A stretch of 64,000 nucleotides of DNA, taken from NCBI GenBank assembly GCA_036023115.1, contig JAYKKT010000064.1, positions 5,880,001-5,944,000 of the forward strand, read 5' to 3'. Below the pieces are notes generated by a model, which saw only the letters and a program-made list of their open reading frames with translations, was not told the origin of the DNA and did no database searches. Origin of the DNA: Brasenia schreberi. Lineage: Eukaryota; Streptophyta; Magnoliopsida; Nymphaeales; Cabombaceae. Of the stretch, positions 45,996 through 56,739 are shown piece after piece (position 1 is the first letter of the stretch; each line of letters starts with the position of its first letter). The position numbers and the translations under genes were made by a program.

Positions 45996-46919
45996 ATGCC
46001 CTCTCAGAAGATTGAATCAGGTCACACGGATGCCGTGCATGATGTTGCAATAGACTACTATGGCAAGCGTTTAGCAACTGCATTTTCCGACACTACAATT
46101 AAAATCTTTGGTTTGAACAGCACTTCGAGTTCTGCCTCCTCTCAGCAGCTTCTGGCCACCCTCAGCGGTCACCAAGGCCCTGTTTGGCAGGTCTCCTGGG
46201 CTCATCCGAAGTTTGGATCTATCCTTGCTTCTTGCTCCTATGATGGGCGGGTCATCATATGGAAAGAAACAACCCAACCAAATGAATGGATAAATGCCCA
46301 TGTCTTTACTGAACATAAAGTTTCTGTGAACTACATTTCATGGGCACCTCATGAATTAGGTCTCTGTTTCGCTTGTGGTTCTTCTGATGGCAACATCTCT
46401 ATCTTCACCTCTCGTGCGGATGGTGGCTGGGATACAGCCAGGATCGATCAGGCCCATTCTGTTGGTGTCACCTCTGTTTCATGGGCACCTGCCACGGCCC
46501 CTGGATCTTTGGTTGGCTCCAATCTGCTTGATCCAGTACAGAAATTAGCATCTGGGGGCTGTGATAACACTGTTAAGGTGTGGAAATTGTATAATGGGAA
46601 CTGGAAGATGGATTGCTTCCCTGCACTTCAGATACAATCAGATTGGGTAAGGGATGTAGCTTGGGCACCAAATCTTGGGCTACCCAAATCTACAATAGCA
46701 AGTGCTTCTCAGAATGGTACGGTGGTGATATGGGTAGTGGGTAAGGAAGGTGATCGATGGGAAGGAAAGTTCCTGAATGATTTCAAAACACCAGTCTGGA
46801 GAGTTTCATGGTCGCTTACCGGAAACATACTAGCAGTTGGGGATGGCAATAACAACGTGACACTGTGGAAAGAAGCAGTCGATGGTCAATGGCAGCAGGT
46901 GACGACAGTAGAGCCATAG
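45996..46919 (+). CDS. SEC13: SEC13, COPII coat and nuclear-pore WD40 protein
   Basis: 307 residues in a single coding exon. I start at ATG 45996 (MPSQKIESGHTDAVHDVAID), because the five open codons before it begin with TTG and the family starts MPSQK. Six WD40 blades are visible: GHTDAVHDVAIDYYGKRLAT; GHQGPVWQVSWAHPKFGSIL; EHKVSVNYISWAP; AHSVGVTSVSWAP with GGCDNTVKVWK; WVRDVAWAPN with SASQNGTVVIW; and FKTPVWRVSWSLTGNILAVG. SEC13 forms an open six-bladed propeller that SEC31 completes to make the outer COPII cage on vesicles leaving the ER. It also sits in the NUP107-160 complex. Length and ends fit the family, and no damage is seen. TAG-ended, stop at 46917-46919. Confidence 0.96.
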   Translation: MPSQKIESGHTDAVHDVAIDYYGKRLATAFSDTTIKIFGLNSTSSSASSQQLLATLSGHQGPVWQVSWAHPKFGSILASCSYDGRVIIWKETTQPNEWINAHVFTEHKVSVNYISWAPHELGLCFACGSSDGNISIFTSRADGGWDTARIDQAHSVGVTSVSWAPATAPGSLVGSNLLDPVQKLASGGCDNTVKVWKLYNGNWKMDCFPALQIQSDWVRDVAWAPNLGLPKSTIASASQNGTVVIWVVGKEGDRWEGKFLNDFKTPVWRVSWSLTGNILAVGDGNNNVTLWKEAVDGQWQQVTTVEP

Positions 46920-49153
46920 CTCTTGTTACAGTTCCTTGTTTTTCCATTCAGATTCACCCTCTGGCTGGTTCTGCTAGGTTTTGCTTTTCTGGAATTTCCT
47001 ACGATCTTCTTAGGTAGTTTGATTCTCAGTACTTTATCATTGGATTTAATCTGCATTTATTGATACACTAACTTGAACTTCATTATTTCTTTTTTTTCCC
47101 TGTTGGAATCAGTATCTGGAATTGTTCCTGATGCAATTTCCTTTTCTGCTTATTATCTGCAAAAATTTTATTTGTTCGGACATTCTCTTGTAATTTCTGC
47201 AAGTCTCATGACATCTATGTAACTCATGGTGAGGTCGCAAGCAAGATTAACGTCAAAAACCATAAGCTTCTGCCCATTGGCTGTTGATATATGTAACTCT
47301 TTATTGGCTGCATTTGGTCATCAAGATGAATCCTTCTTTTTCTGAGGCGTTGTTCTTGTCAGGGCTATTGTTGCCTGGACCTTGGTACATATTTGATGGC
47401 GTTTTAGATTAACCAAACCACGCCCTTGGTCCAACTAGGGTATTTATTTTGATTCATCCGGCCCGATAACCATCTATTGAGAAACTTCAAATTTGCCTGG
47501 CTCCGATGCATTTAATGCTGTGGCTGAGTAGCTGTTTTAGCTAGTCAAATCTGGATTGAAGTTAATTCTGGTGGTTGGCCTCCCACATTGTATGTAAGAC
47601 GGGGTTTACCTCAACGTTTAACTAAAAATTGGATTAGTCTCCCTATCTATTGCCACATTATTTGTGTAAAAATCAGAAAGAAATACTTTGATACATAAAC
47701 TCGTATTGAATCCCCAGCTACATAAAGTCGTTTCTTTGAATTCCTTGGATGTGTCCCGTCCCAAGGGATTCTTTGGCTAGTGAAGGACGCACTGCTCAGA
47801 ACGATGATCCTGAACCCAAAGGTTGGTTCATATGTCCTTCAACTTGAAGGAGTTTGAGAGTTCGATTTTCCCCGTGCCTATCCCTCTCCTTGAGTCTGCA
47901 TGGCAGGCTCCCTGGAGCGAGAAGGGCAGAAGTGACGATTTATGTCTCCAGCCAAGCGACGTAGTCTCCTAACCTGAGTGTTTTTCCCCTTCTATAAATG
48001 TTTTCCAAAAGAAAGATGTTAATTCATACCGTTATAACTAGACAATCTATCTTTAACCTCCATGTTTGTATGGACTGGATCTGATACAGTCGATGGACTG
48101 AAAAATGTAGATCGTGCTGTTCGCCGTTCGGTATAAGAAACAACATAGAATGTAGGATAAAAAAAACTGCAAAAGCTTTGAGAGTCGAAGCCTTGCCGGT
48201 TTTAAAGGGCTCCCTTCTAGCCTGTACTTGCCTACGAGCAACAATGAGAACCTTATTGCAGAATCGAGCTGCAAGCACATAGTTTCAGACGGTTCAACTG
48301 AATCCGATATTCAAGATTGACTGATCTGGTTGATCATTTGAAAATCAGCCATTTAATTTAACTTTCATGGGAAAAACATAATGCTTTTGTAATTTGTAAA
48401 AGCTACGACCTTTGCTTCAAACCATAGCAATTCAAAGGTATCTCTCCTGAAACAATCAAGTCGGCCAGATCTTCATGATCAACTTCTGCAAGGAATTCGG
48501 TGCAGTTTTTTTGGTTGAACGTTTATGTTTGGATTACGCAACTTCGCCCGCCCACAAAAACTGGTTGAGCAACATCTTGGCATCCTCTCTTTTTGTGGAA
48601 GAACACAAATTGGTTGCAAAATAATCATGATTCCTGCATGTACGAGAGTAGCATTCGAGACGCGACCATTCACAGTTTTGTTCGGACGTAGGACACAAGT
48701 ATGTCTTTTATAAATATCTTATTCATTAAAAACTGTTCTTTTATATTCTATTACACGATACGTTTTCTATAACAAGGTAAAATTTAATTTTATCAAAACT
48801 GTATGTGCGTGCAAGTCCACGTGTGTGTGTGTGTGAGAGAGAGAGAATCAAACAAGAAGACGCTGCAGCGCTAACATCTCTGCCAAACGTGAGGTTTATG
48901 ACGCAAAAGAATGTTTCGTGAATGGACAACAAAACCAACTCCACCAAGAATTCTTTTTAGTCCACAAAATTGTTTATGGTGAAAAAAGCCTCTTTGAGCA
49001 AGTCCACTTCTACAAACTATATAAATCCTTTGCCTTGGTGAGGCTTGAGCTATAAAATCATGGAATTACTGTGATATCTAAAAGAAAAGAAACAATATAT
49101 TGAGCATATAATTTCTATTTCTGCCATTTGAAACCAAGCCTCCAACTAAGTAA
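46920..49153. other. Intergenic, no gene seen
   Basis: SEC13 3' untranslated region and intergenic DNA. A short (GT)n-(GA)n microsatellite lies at about 48820-48846. No exons recognised. Confidence 0.45.
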
Positions 49154-50184
49154 TCACAGAATAACATATAGGCAAAGCTCTTTATCTATTATCTTTGTTT
49201 GTCCAGCGTTGTCATAAGGAAAGGATTTTGCTGAAACCAAGATCCTAAACACATGCAATCTCACTTGAGAGTCCATGTTTGATACTGCTGAACCGAAATC
49301 TCTTTCTCCCAAGGCATCTCTAGCTGCAATACGACAGGTTATAGCATCTGCAAGCGCGGATATCCCCATCTCCAGGCGTGATATCTTGTAATGCTGAAGT
49401 AGAGAAGTCAAGTCAGCATTTATATTGAAAATGGAAAACACATGACTAAGTTTGTTATTAAACCTTTTGTATTTTGCCCTTGTCTGCTCGTCCTTCAAGC
49501 TCGGCCAAATCGATCTACTTACCCTTCACAAGGTTCTCAATAGCCTTGATCTGCAAGAACAAACAATGCCTGTGATCCACGATTCTTTCTGTATCCCTAA
49601 ATCTCATGGGGAATAATCATGCAAAATTCAATCAGATATCAGGCATTCCTACAGACTGTTTTCAATATTTATGAAGAAAAAAAGATATCGAAAGAATGTT
49701 ATAGAGTTGCCACCGTAGGCACATGTACATTATGGTGTACTGACTACCAATATTTTACCATGTATTAATTGTTCCTTCTACACTGCTCTTTATGGAGCTG
49801 CAAAGTTATACCATTTTCTGCTGCAAGATTAAATATAGCGTACCATCCTCTTGTGCAACAAGGGAGGGGCATGGTGTCTTAAAAACCATAATAAAGTGCT
49901 GCCATAAAACAGTGTTATGAGCAGGTTGAACAAGGATATCCGCAACGTTTTGCCTCTTGCAAATAGCACTTTTCCCATGAGTCAAACAGTAACTTCTCAC
50001 TGGTGGGACGGTGCCTGAGCACCTTGTGATGGCAAAAAATAATGGCCCACGGTACTGGGTGCGGTCACATTTTACGGTGCAGGAGACCTGAGATGGAAGA
50101 TGGTTTCAATGTGATATGGCGTGCCAGTTAAGGCTGCTCCAAGACTCAAAGACATGATTTCATTGACAACCTGCGCATCTTTGA

Positions 50185-51520
50185 CATTAGCAAGACTATT
50201 TAATGAAATATGGAGAAACCAAAAGATGTCTGAGGAATGGAGAGCAAGTACACTTATTCCCATATATAAGAACAAGGGAGATATTTAGAATTGTGCGAAT
50301 TATCGAGGTATCAAGTTAATGAGATATACTATGAAATTGTGGGAAAGAATTATTGAATGTAAGTTAAAGACAAGTATCAAGTACAATAGAGAACCAATTT
50401 GGATTCATGTTAGGCAGATCTAGTGTTGAAGCGATTCACCTTTTGAGACGTCTTATGGAACATTTTAGAGCAAAAAAGAAAGACCTTCACATGATATTTA
50501 TTGATATAGAGAAAGCTTACGTTAGGATACCGAGGGAGGTTCTTTGGAGAACCTTAGAAAAAAGAGGTATCCCATTGACATACATTAACCTTATAAGAGA
50601 CATATATGATCGTGCAAAAACATGTGTGAGGACTCATGAAGGAATGATAGACTTCTTTGAAGTTAATATTGGGTTACATCAAGGATCAACTTTAAGTCCA
50701 TACTTATTTATAATAGTGATTCTTGAGTTAACAAAACATATTCAAGATGAAGTACCTTGGTGTATGTTATTTGCAGATGACATTGTGTTAGTGGAGGAGT
50801 CTAAGGAAAAAGTTAATAGAAACTATGGAGAAAAACAATAGAAAGCAAAGGCCTCCGACTTAGTAGAACAAAGACAAAATATATGGAATGTAAGTTTGAT
50901 CATTTGGTTACTTCAGAGGACATAGAAATTAAAATTGGCACACATTGCATCATTGATGGAGATGTTACGCATAGAATTAATGCTGGTTGGTTAAAATGGA
51001 GAGGAGCATCAGGTATTCTTTAATGATAAGAAAATACCATTAAAGTTAAAAAATAAATATTATAGAGCAATAATTAGACCTGCCATGTTTTATGGTTCTG
51101 AGTGTTGGGAAGTTAACCGTCAACATGTACAAAAGATGTCTTTGACATAAATGAAGATGTTGAGATAGATGAGTGGTCGTACAAGAAAAGACCATATACA
51201 TAATGAGGTTATTAGAAACAAATTAAGAGTTGACACCAATAGCAAATAAAATGAGAGAATATCGTTTAAAATGGTTTGGACATATAGAAAGAAGATCAAA
51301 AGAACCTATAAGAAGGTATGAAAAACTAAATTTGGAAAGTATTAAAAGAGATAGAGGACGACCACAAAAGTGTTAGAAATAAACAATAAAGAATGATCTA
51401 GCTTATTGTGAGTTAATGCTAACATGGCACATGATAGGGGCTCTGTGAAAACAAAGAATCCATGTAGCCAACCCCGTCTAGCATGGGAAAAGGCTTAGTA
51501 GTTGTTGTTGTTGATTGAGA
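50185..51520 (+). mobile_element. RTE-type LINE fragment in CGI121 intron 4
   Basis: The + strand gives LFNEIWRNQKMSEEWRAST, LIPIYKNKGDI, and then an open 144-codon stretch (50407-50841) with reverse transcriptase blocks: DLHMIFIDIEKAYVRIPREV, RGIPLTYINLIRDIYDRAKT, VNIGLHQGSTLSPYLFIIV and CMLFADDIVLVEESKEKVN, which keeps the FADD catalytic motif. Downstream pieces (GLRLSRTKTKYMECKF, then shifted frames) lead to the 3' tail GGGAAAAGGCTTAGTAGTTG with (TTG)n at ~51520. The endonuclease half is missing. Frame breaks after 50841 make it inactive. Of the RTE copies here this one best preserves the palm domain. Confidence 0.9.
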
Positions 51521-51702
51521 TTGCAATCCATCTTGGAGCTTCAGTTTTGAGTATATGATATTATTTGTGTATCGGCGATTTGTCAACCAAAATCAGCAAC
51601 TTCATTACAAAATCATGCTTTCCACACTGTGTAGCTCAACTTCTTTTTTTGTGAGAATCATGCTTTTATAAATTCCCTTGCCCATCTTTTATTCTTTTGT
51701 AG

Positions 51703-52005
51703 GGGAAGAAACTTTTGATGTGGACACGACAAGTCATCATCTACATTTAAAAGTCTATTGCTTTTCTTGGGGAATGGCTACCTGGGTTTGAGTTTCCATC
51801 CAACAGTTCAGGATGTTGCAGCTAAGGTATTAGAAATGGTCCATTATTTTAAATACATGCATACTCAACTCAGATGCTGATATATTTATGAATTAAGGCT
51901 GCTCACAAACATGGAATGGGTACAAGAGGTTCTGCTTTGATATGTGGCTATACTTATCATCACAGGCTACTTGAATCGTCATTGGCAGATTTAAAAAAGA
52001 AAGAG
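51703..52005 (+). pseudogene. BIOF: Fragment of BIOF (7-keto-8-aminopelargonate synthase)
   Basis: Two exon pieces on the + strand. The first, 51703-51826 (acceptor TTTTGTAG, donor GTATTAG), has GEETFD in one frame and then LLFLGNGYLGLSFHPT and VQDVAAK in another, so a one-base indel separates them. The second, 51898-52005 (donor GTGTGC), encodes AAHKHGMGTRGSALICGYTY and HHRLLESSLADLKKKE, matching the family segment around GMGPRGSALICGY. BIOF is a PLP enzyme that joins pimeloyl units to alanine, the first committed step of biotin synthesis in plants. The lysine and substrate domains are missing nearby. With a retained intron and a frameshift, it is a DNA-level gene fragment. It lies between the RTE LINE and a hAT B end. 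Confidence 0.85.
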
Positions 52006-52184
52006 GTGTGCATGTTTAGTTGAAAATTATTCTCTTATATAGTTAAAATAATGTTTGCTTATTTCTATATCCTCATTTAAGCATAAACACATAAAATACA
52101 CCTGTACTTCCCAAGTGCCTCCCCTGACCAAGTTGATATATATTGATTTTCAAAATTCATGATCCAAAAAAGTGAAGTGTGTGT

Positions 52185-52385
52185 TTTGCATGAATAGTAT
52201 TTGGATGATTAATAACTTCTGATGCTTCAACTGGTTCATATGGCAATGTTGAAGTCCTATTACCATTGGATCGTATTCAATTGATCAATAATCTGCAGTT
52301 TTATTTCTTATTTCATTATGTGCATGAATAGTATTTGGATGATTAATAACTTCTAATGCTTCAGAAGGCTCATATGGCAACATGA
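52185..52385 (+). repeat. Local ~60-bp direct duplication
   Basis: GCATGAATAGTATTTGGATG followed by ATTAATAACTTCTGATGCTT at about 52189 recurs at about 52322 as the same text with TTCTAATGCTT. Both are followed by CATATGGCAA. The period is roughly 133 bp. Function unknown. Confidence 0.8.
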
Positions 52386-52746
52386 TTAATGATTAGTACA
52401 TGTAAACTATTTTTCATGTTCATTGCTGGTTGTAGACAATTTTAGAGCAAAACGTGTAATGTGCATACATGCTCTTAAGAGTAAGAGAAGGGTCATGCCA
52501 TACTTGAGCAGATAAGTAATTATATATTTGTTTCTTTTAATTTCTTTGCTTAATGCTTATAATAACTTTGTTACATTTATGTTTATGTTTTCTAATTTAA
52601 GGTTAACAATTCAATATGCATATGCCACATGAATTTTATTGTTTGTTTCCTTAGAAGTTAGAAGTAGAATTTGTTTATTTAGTTTGATTCATATTTATTA
52701 AAGAAGTGGTTGAGTTTCTTGATATGTCTTAGAAATTAGAGGATCC

Positions 52747-52747
<1 letters not shown>

Positions 52748-52821
<74 letters not shown>

Positions 52822-52901
52822 TTAATCGTATACCGCTAAATCCGTTATATCCCCACTACCGCTATATCAAGGTCGACCGCTAACTGCTATTGATAACATA
52901 G
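52748..52901 (-). mobile_element. Terminal fragment of a hAT B family element, with a (TA)n microsatellite
   Basis: On the minus strand it starts CTATGTTATCAATAGC and continues GTTAGCGGTCGACC, TTGATATAGCGGTAGTGGGG, ATATAACGGATTTAGCGGTA and ATTAAAAAATTATATATA. The same order is seen in the left end of hAT B at 31459-31600, including the (TA)n tract. Here the (TA)n has grown to ~68 bp (52748-52815). No opposite end is found nearby. Confidence 0.8.
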
Positions 52902-53248
52902 CCCTCGTTCCTAACCAAATATTGCGAACACATGATTTTGTTTAATGGCTCACCTCGTCATTTGAAGCATTAAAACGTGCAGCCAGCACATAAGTGGAAC
53001 TATCAGAGATCCACATCTTTTAAGAGACTCTGTTATCTGATAGCAATCAAACATTCCGAAGAAAATAATTATCATGGAGAATAAAATACAAAAAGCTGAA
53101 AACACCGACAGAAGTTGGAACTTTACATGTTTAGACACTGAGTAGTTGTAGACAAGCTCTGAATATAGAGTCCGAGTAGTCAATGATTCCCCTGTCTTTG
53201 ATAAAATGTCTTGTGTGCAGCAGCAAGAAGAGGAAATACATCCGGTAT

Positions 53249-55929
53249 CTGTTTTTTTTATCATCATAAAATCTCATAAGAGGTTTACCAAGGTGCAATT
53301 CTCATGCCTTGCAGTGAAAAAAGTAAAGCAGTATAGCATATGTGCTTCATAGCTTATTGAAACCAAGAATGTTAGTGGTGGTAGTTGGTACTGGTCACAG
53401 CTCATCTCCCCTTCCTCCACTGTTTACCCTTTGTTAAACATTTATGCCTTCCTTTGCTTCTCCTTAAGTTTTTCACTGTTAACGCACGCCTTTGTACATC
53501 AACCCACCATTATGCCTTCATACATCAGAGGCAAGTTCCAGCAAATAGCAAAGGTATGTAATTTATAGAGTTCTTCCCTTTTCCAGTGATCTCCTTCTAG
53601 GGAAATTTCTTTTGAGATGTTATAAATTTGGTATTGTTGTATCAGTTTCCTTAACAAAATCAATTGATCATATATCCCACACTTCTTCCCCTTTGCTGCA
53701 CTAAACAAATCTCTTCTGGCTTACAAAGATTATATCAGTGAATTATAGTGCTTGTACCAGTACGGTAAAATACTCATAAACCTATTCATGCTGTTATGCT
53801 GGGAGTGATCAAATACATGTTTAAAGACATTATCTTGTTTTCCACATACACATTTGGCAGGGTGGAGTTAGGTGGAGTTTAAAGCATGTGCTTTTTTCAT
53901 AAAATATATAACTCCACAGGGTCTTGACATACTTTCCATGAAAGGATAAATGGTAGCAAAAGGAGCAAGTCAGGTTGAATTTCCCAAATGACTTTTTTAT
54001 CTTAGATGGTTTATACAGGGTTTGATCTGGTAAATTTACTGGTTCCCAAGGTCAAAATACACACCTAAATGGGTTCAGCTTTAGCTTAGCATGGTACAAA
54101 TATGCTAAGGCCTCCGTAAAACTTGCAAGTCAGTTGAGACCCTAAAAAAGAGCCCATTGAAAGTCATTCTACAACGCAATTCTTATTGGCCCACTTGCAA
54201 TTAGGCTTGGGTTAAGACCTCCAGCCAAGAACTCTACAGATGATACTGCCCCTCTGTTCAATGATGTAAGATTTCTTTCCTTGCAATTAAACAGAATTGA
54301 ATACTAGACTAATGATTACAGGAACATGAGTTTAATTAGCTGATTTATGAATGAACAACCACAGTCCACAATACCATAAAAGTCTTTTCAAGCTTCCTTT
54401 GTTGTGTTAACAAACTGAAAATGAGTAACAACTATTTTCTTGGATTCTGCCATGTCTACGATCAGAAATTATAATTGTTGAGTGTTGTGATTCTGATATG
54501 TCATGCTTCAGATGCTTTTTCCAATGGTTTAATGTCTAAAACATTTATATCCAGAAATAGTGCAGTTTCAAAAAAATTATGGGGTCAAAGCACAAGCAAC
54601 AGACTTTTTCCTTCACATGTGCTGGTCATATGCCTCAAGTATCATTTGTTTAAAGTAGCTTAGTTCTTCATCAAGATCATATTTATGTCTTTGACCATGA
54701 CGTTTGATAGATTGGTTTGGGTTGTTTACTTCTAAAATGCCTTTTACATCGGTAAGCTTTCATTTGAATGAAACATTTCTTGCAGGGATAAACGCAATAC
54801 AAGTGTAGAGAACATTGTCCATTTGAAGATTGTGATCCATAAGCTGCAGTTGGTTTATGCAGTCCAATCTTGAATATATAGATCCAATTTCTACCAGGTA
54901 TCTTTCAAATGACGTGGTACTATATCCACTGAGCTGAGATACAAGATTAAGATAAATTTAATGGTTTTCTGAAACTCCATGAAAGAGTGGGAGAACAAAC
55001 TAAAGAAGACAAATTTGGAGACTGCTGCTTCCCTTCCATATTTCGTTCAGTTGAATAAAGCTAAAGTTCCAAATCTATAATGCCCATGTATTTTCAGTTT
55101 TGTGCGTGAAAGTTGAAAATTTATCTGCAGAATAACATTATGTGCCACTAATGTAACTTGTCTAACTCAACCGAATTTAGCTATGAGAGCAATTATTCTA
55201 GCATGATAACTTTCTAATGGGTCTGAAATCCACTGAGCATATAGAGCTAATCCGACACATTTCTCCAAAAGGCCATTGTCCTTCACAATCGAGAATCATA
55301 AAAATACCATGAGGAATGAACTCTTATAAATTACACCAATCAAATAACTTTTAATGCTGGGATGGTTCCTGAACTAATCGACAAACTCTAGTTTGGGAAG
55401 TCATGGCATCACACTTGAGCAATTGCCATTTAGATATCATAAGTACGACTCATATTTACCTATAGGCGAGAATCAAGGAATCAAGGTGACAGATCTAATA
55501 CTACAACCAATCCATCAGATTTGAACGACTTAATAAGATCAACCAACATCGTTTACTACCAAATGAAGTAATTATGAACCTCTCCAAGAAATAAGAATAA
55601 GAAGATCGCGAAAACCGCAAAAGCTACAACGCATTACTTAACGCAAATGGTAAAACATGTCATGAACCTACAAGAGTAGGTTACAAGAAGATAGAGGAAT
55701 CATCTCAGGATCAACAGCCAACAACAAAGCAGTGATCCATGAACCAAGAGCCTAAACAAGAAAAGCTCATTCAAGTCAGCAACAAATTGTTTGGTTCCTT
55801 TCGATAAGCATTCAAAAACCAGAAACTCCAAAAGGGCTCTTTAGAGGGAACTTTTCTTCTCTTTCGCAAGCATAAGGAAGTAGCAGATGAAAACGACAAG
55901 CTGGGTTACCACATAGAGACGAGGCTTAC
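53249..55929 (-). other. Intron 2 of the CGI121 pseudogene
   Basis: Bounded by GTAAGC at the exon 2 side and AAAAAACAG at the exon 3 side. AT-rich, no recognisable mobile element or gene. Open frames are short and random in composition. Confidence 0.5.
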
Positions 55930-56260
55930 CAAAGAGGCATCAAGGAATGCTACTTCTGGTTCAAGTGTTCGCTCTTGCATGGCTTTGAGAAGCTCGCTGC
56001 ACCAAAGAGTTGTACATCTTTTGTTCAGTGGAGAGACTGAGACAATGGAACGAAGTTCGAAGAAAGGTGGCTCCACAAGAAGGACTTAACTTGCTATTTG
56101 TTACATCGGTAAAAAGGAAGACGCTGAGCACCCCACCATACCCTTGAACGCCCCTAAAGTCCAAAAAGATGAGGAAGAGCGATACGCTTAAAAAATCTAC
56201 TCTCGCTCCGCTTTTGGGGGGAAAAGGGAAGGGAGGGGCGCCACGACTCTCGTACGACAA

Positions 56261-56739
56261 TAGAGAGTTGTCGGAAAGAACCCTCAGGTTTGAAAGTCAG
56301 GTTGAAGGTCACGAGTTCAGGTTCTACCAACGTTGTAGACACCATCATATAAGTTATCGATAGTACAATTAAACATAACCGAACGATGCCCAAACTTGCA
56401 AACCGGACCAAAAACCATAACCGAAGTGGGGTTTCCCCTGTCACGGGTTCCTCCCTTCATAAAACCAGGACCAAAACTGGTGATTCAAACCGTTGGTTTC
56501 AGTCTTTTTTTTTATAAACTTTTTCTTGATTTTAGTAATTTTGTAATTTTTCTCTGTTTTTTCTAATTTTTATCCCACTATTTCTTTCTTCACGTCGAAG
56601 AATCGGCAATTATGAATTGTAACCGGAACCAGCTCAAATATAATTTAGTTTCAATCTTTGGTTTCAGATAAACCAGAACCCGTAGTTTCTAATCGTTAGT
56701 TCCGATTCCGGTTTATCTGAAACAGACCATGTCTAAGTG
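56261..56739. other. No gene seen; AACCGGAACC-type words
   Basis: Words such as CAAACCGGACC, CCATAACCGAAGT, AAACCAGGACC, TTGTAACCGGAACC and CCGATTCCGGTTT recur over ~400 bp, in both orientations. This is typical of subterminal regions of non-autonomous hAT elements, but I cannot define ends. Confidence 0.4.

Larger units (their letters stand above)
49154..56260 (-). pseudogene. CGI121: CGI121/TPRKB-like gene (KEOPS subunit), disabled but with introns
   Basis: Six exons on the minus strand: up to 56091 (start unclear, ends VFLFTDVTNS), 55996-55930 (ELLKAMQERTLEPEVAFLDA), 53248-53127 (IPDVFPLLAAAHKT, then in another frame LSKTGESLTTRTLYSELVYN), 53036-52954 (ITESLKRCG, then YVLAARFNASNDE in another frame), 49550-49464 (KAIENLVKGK, stop, IDLAELEGRADKGKIQK) and 49393-49154 (HYKISRLEMGISALADAITC, RIAARDAL). 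All junctions have GT-AG signals and matching phases. Exons 3 and 4 are 122 and 83 nt, each one base short of a codon multiple, and exon 5 has TAG where the family has a Glu codon. CGI121 helps the KEOPS complex make t6A on tRNA. As read, this copy cannot encode it. Assembly indels could explain the deletions, not the stop. Intron 4 has LINE and BIOF insertions. Confidence 0.85.

Noticed and set aside
56333..56345. Left LTR of the gypsy relic, starting TGTAGACAC
   Set aside because: Nine bases match the right LTR start, but the sequence after it does not, so chance is likelier.
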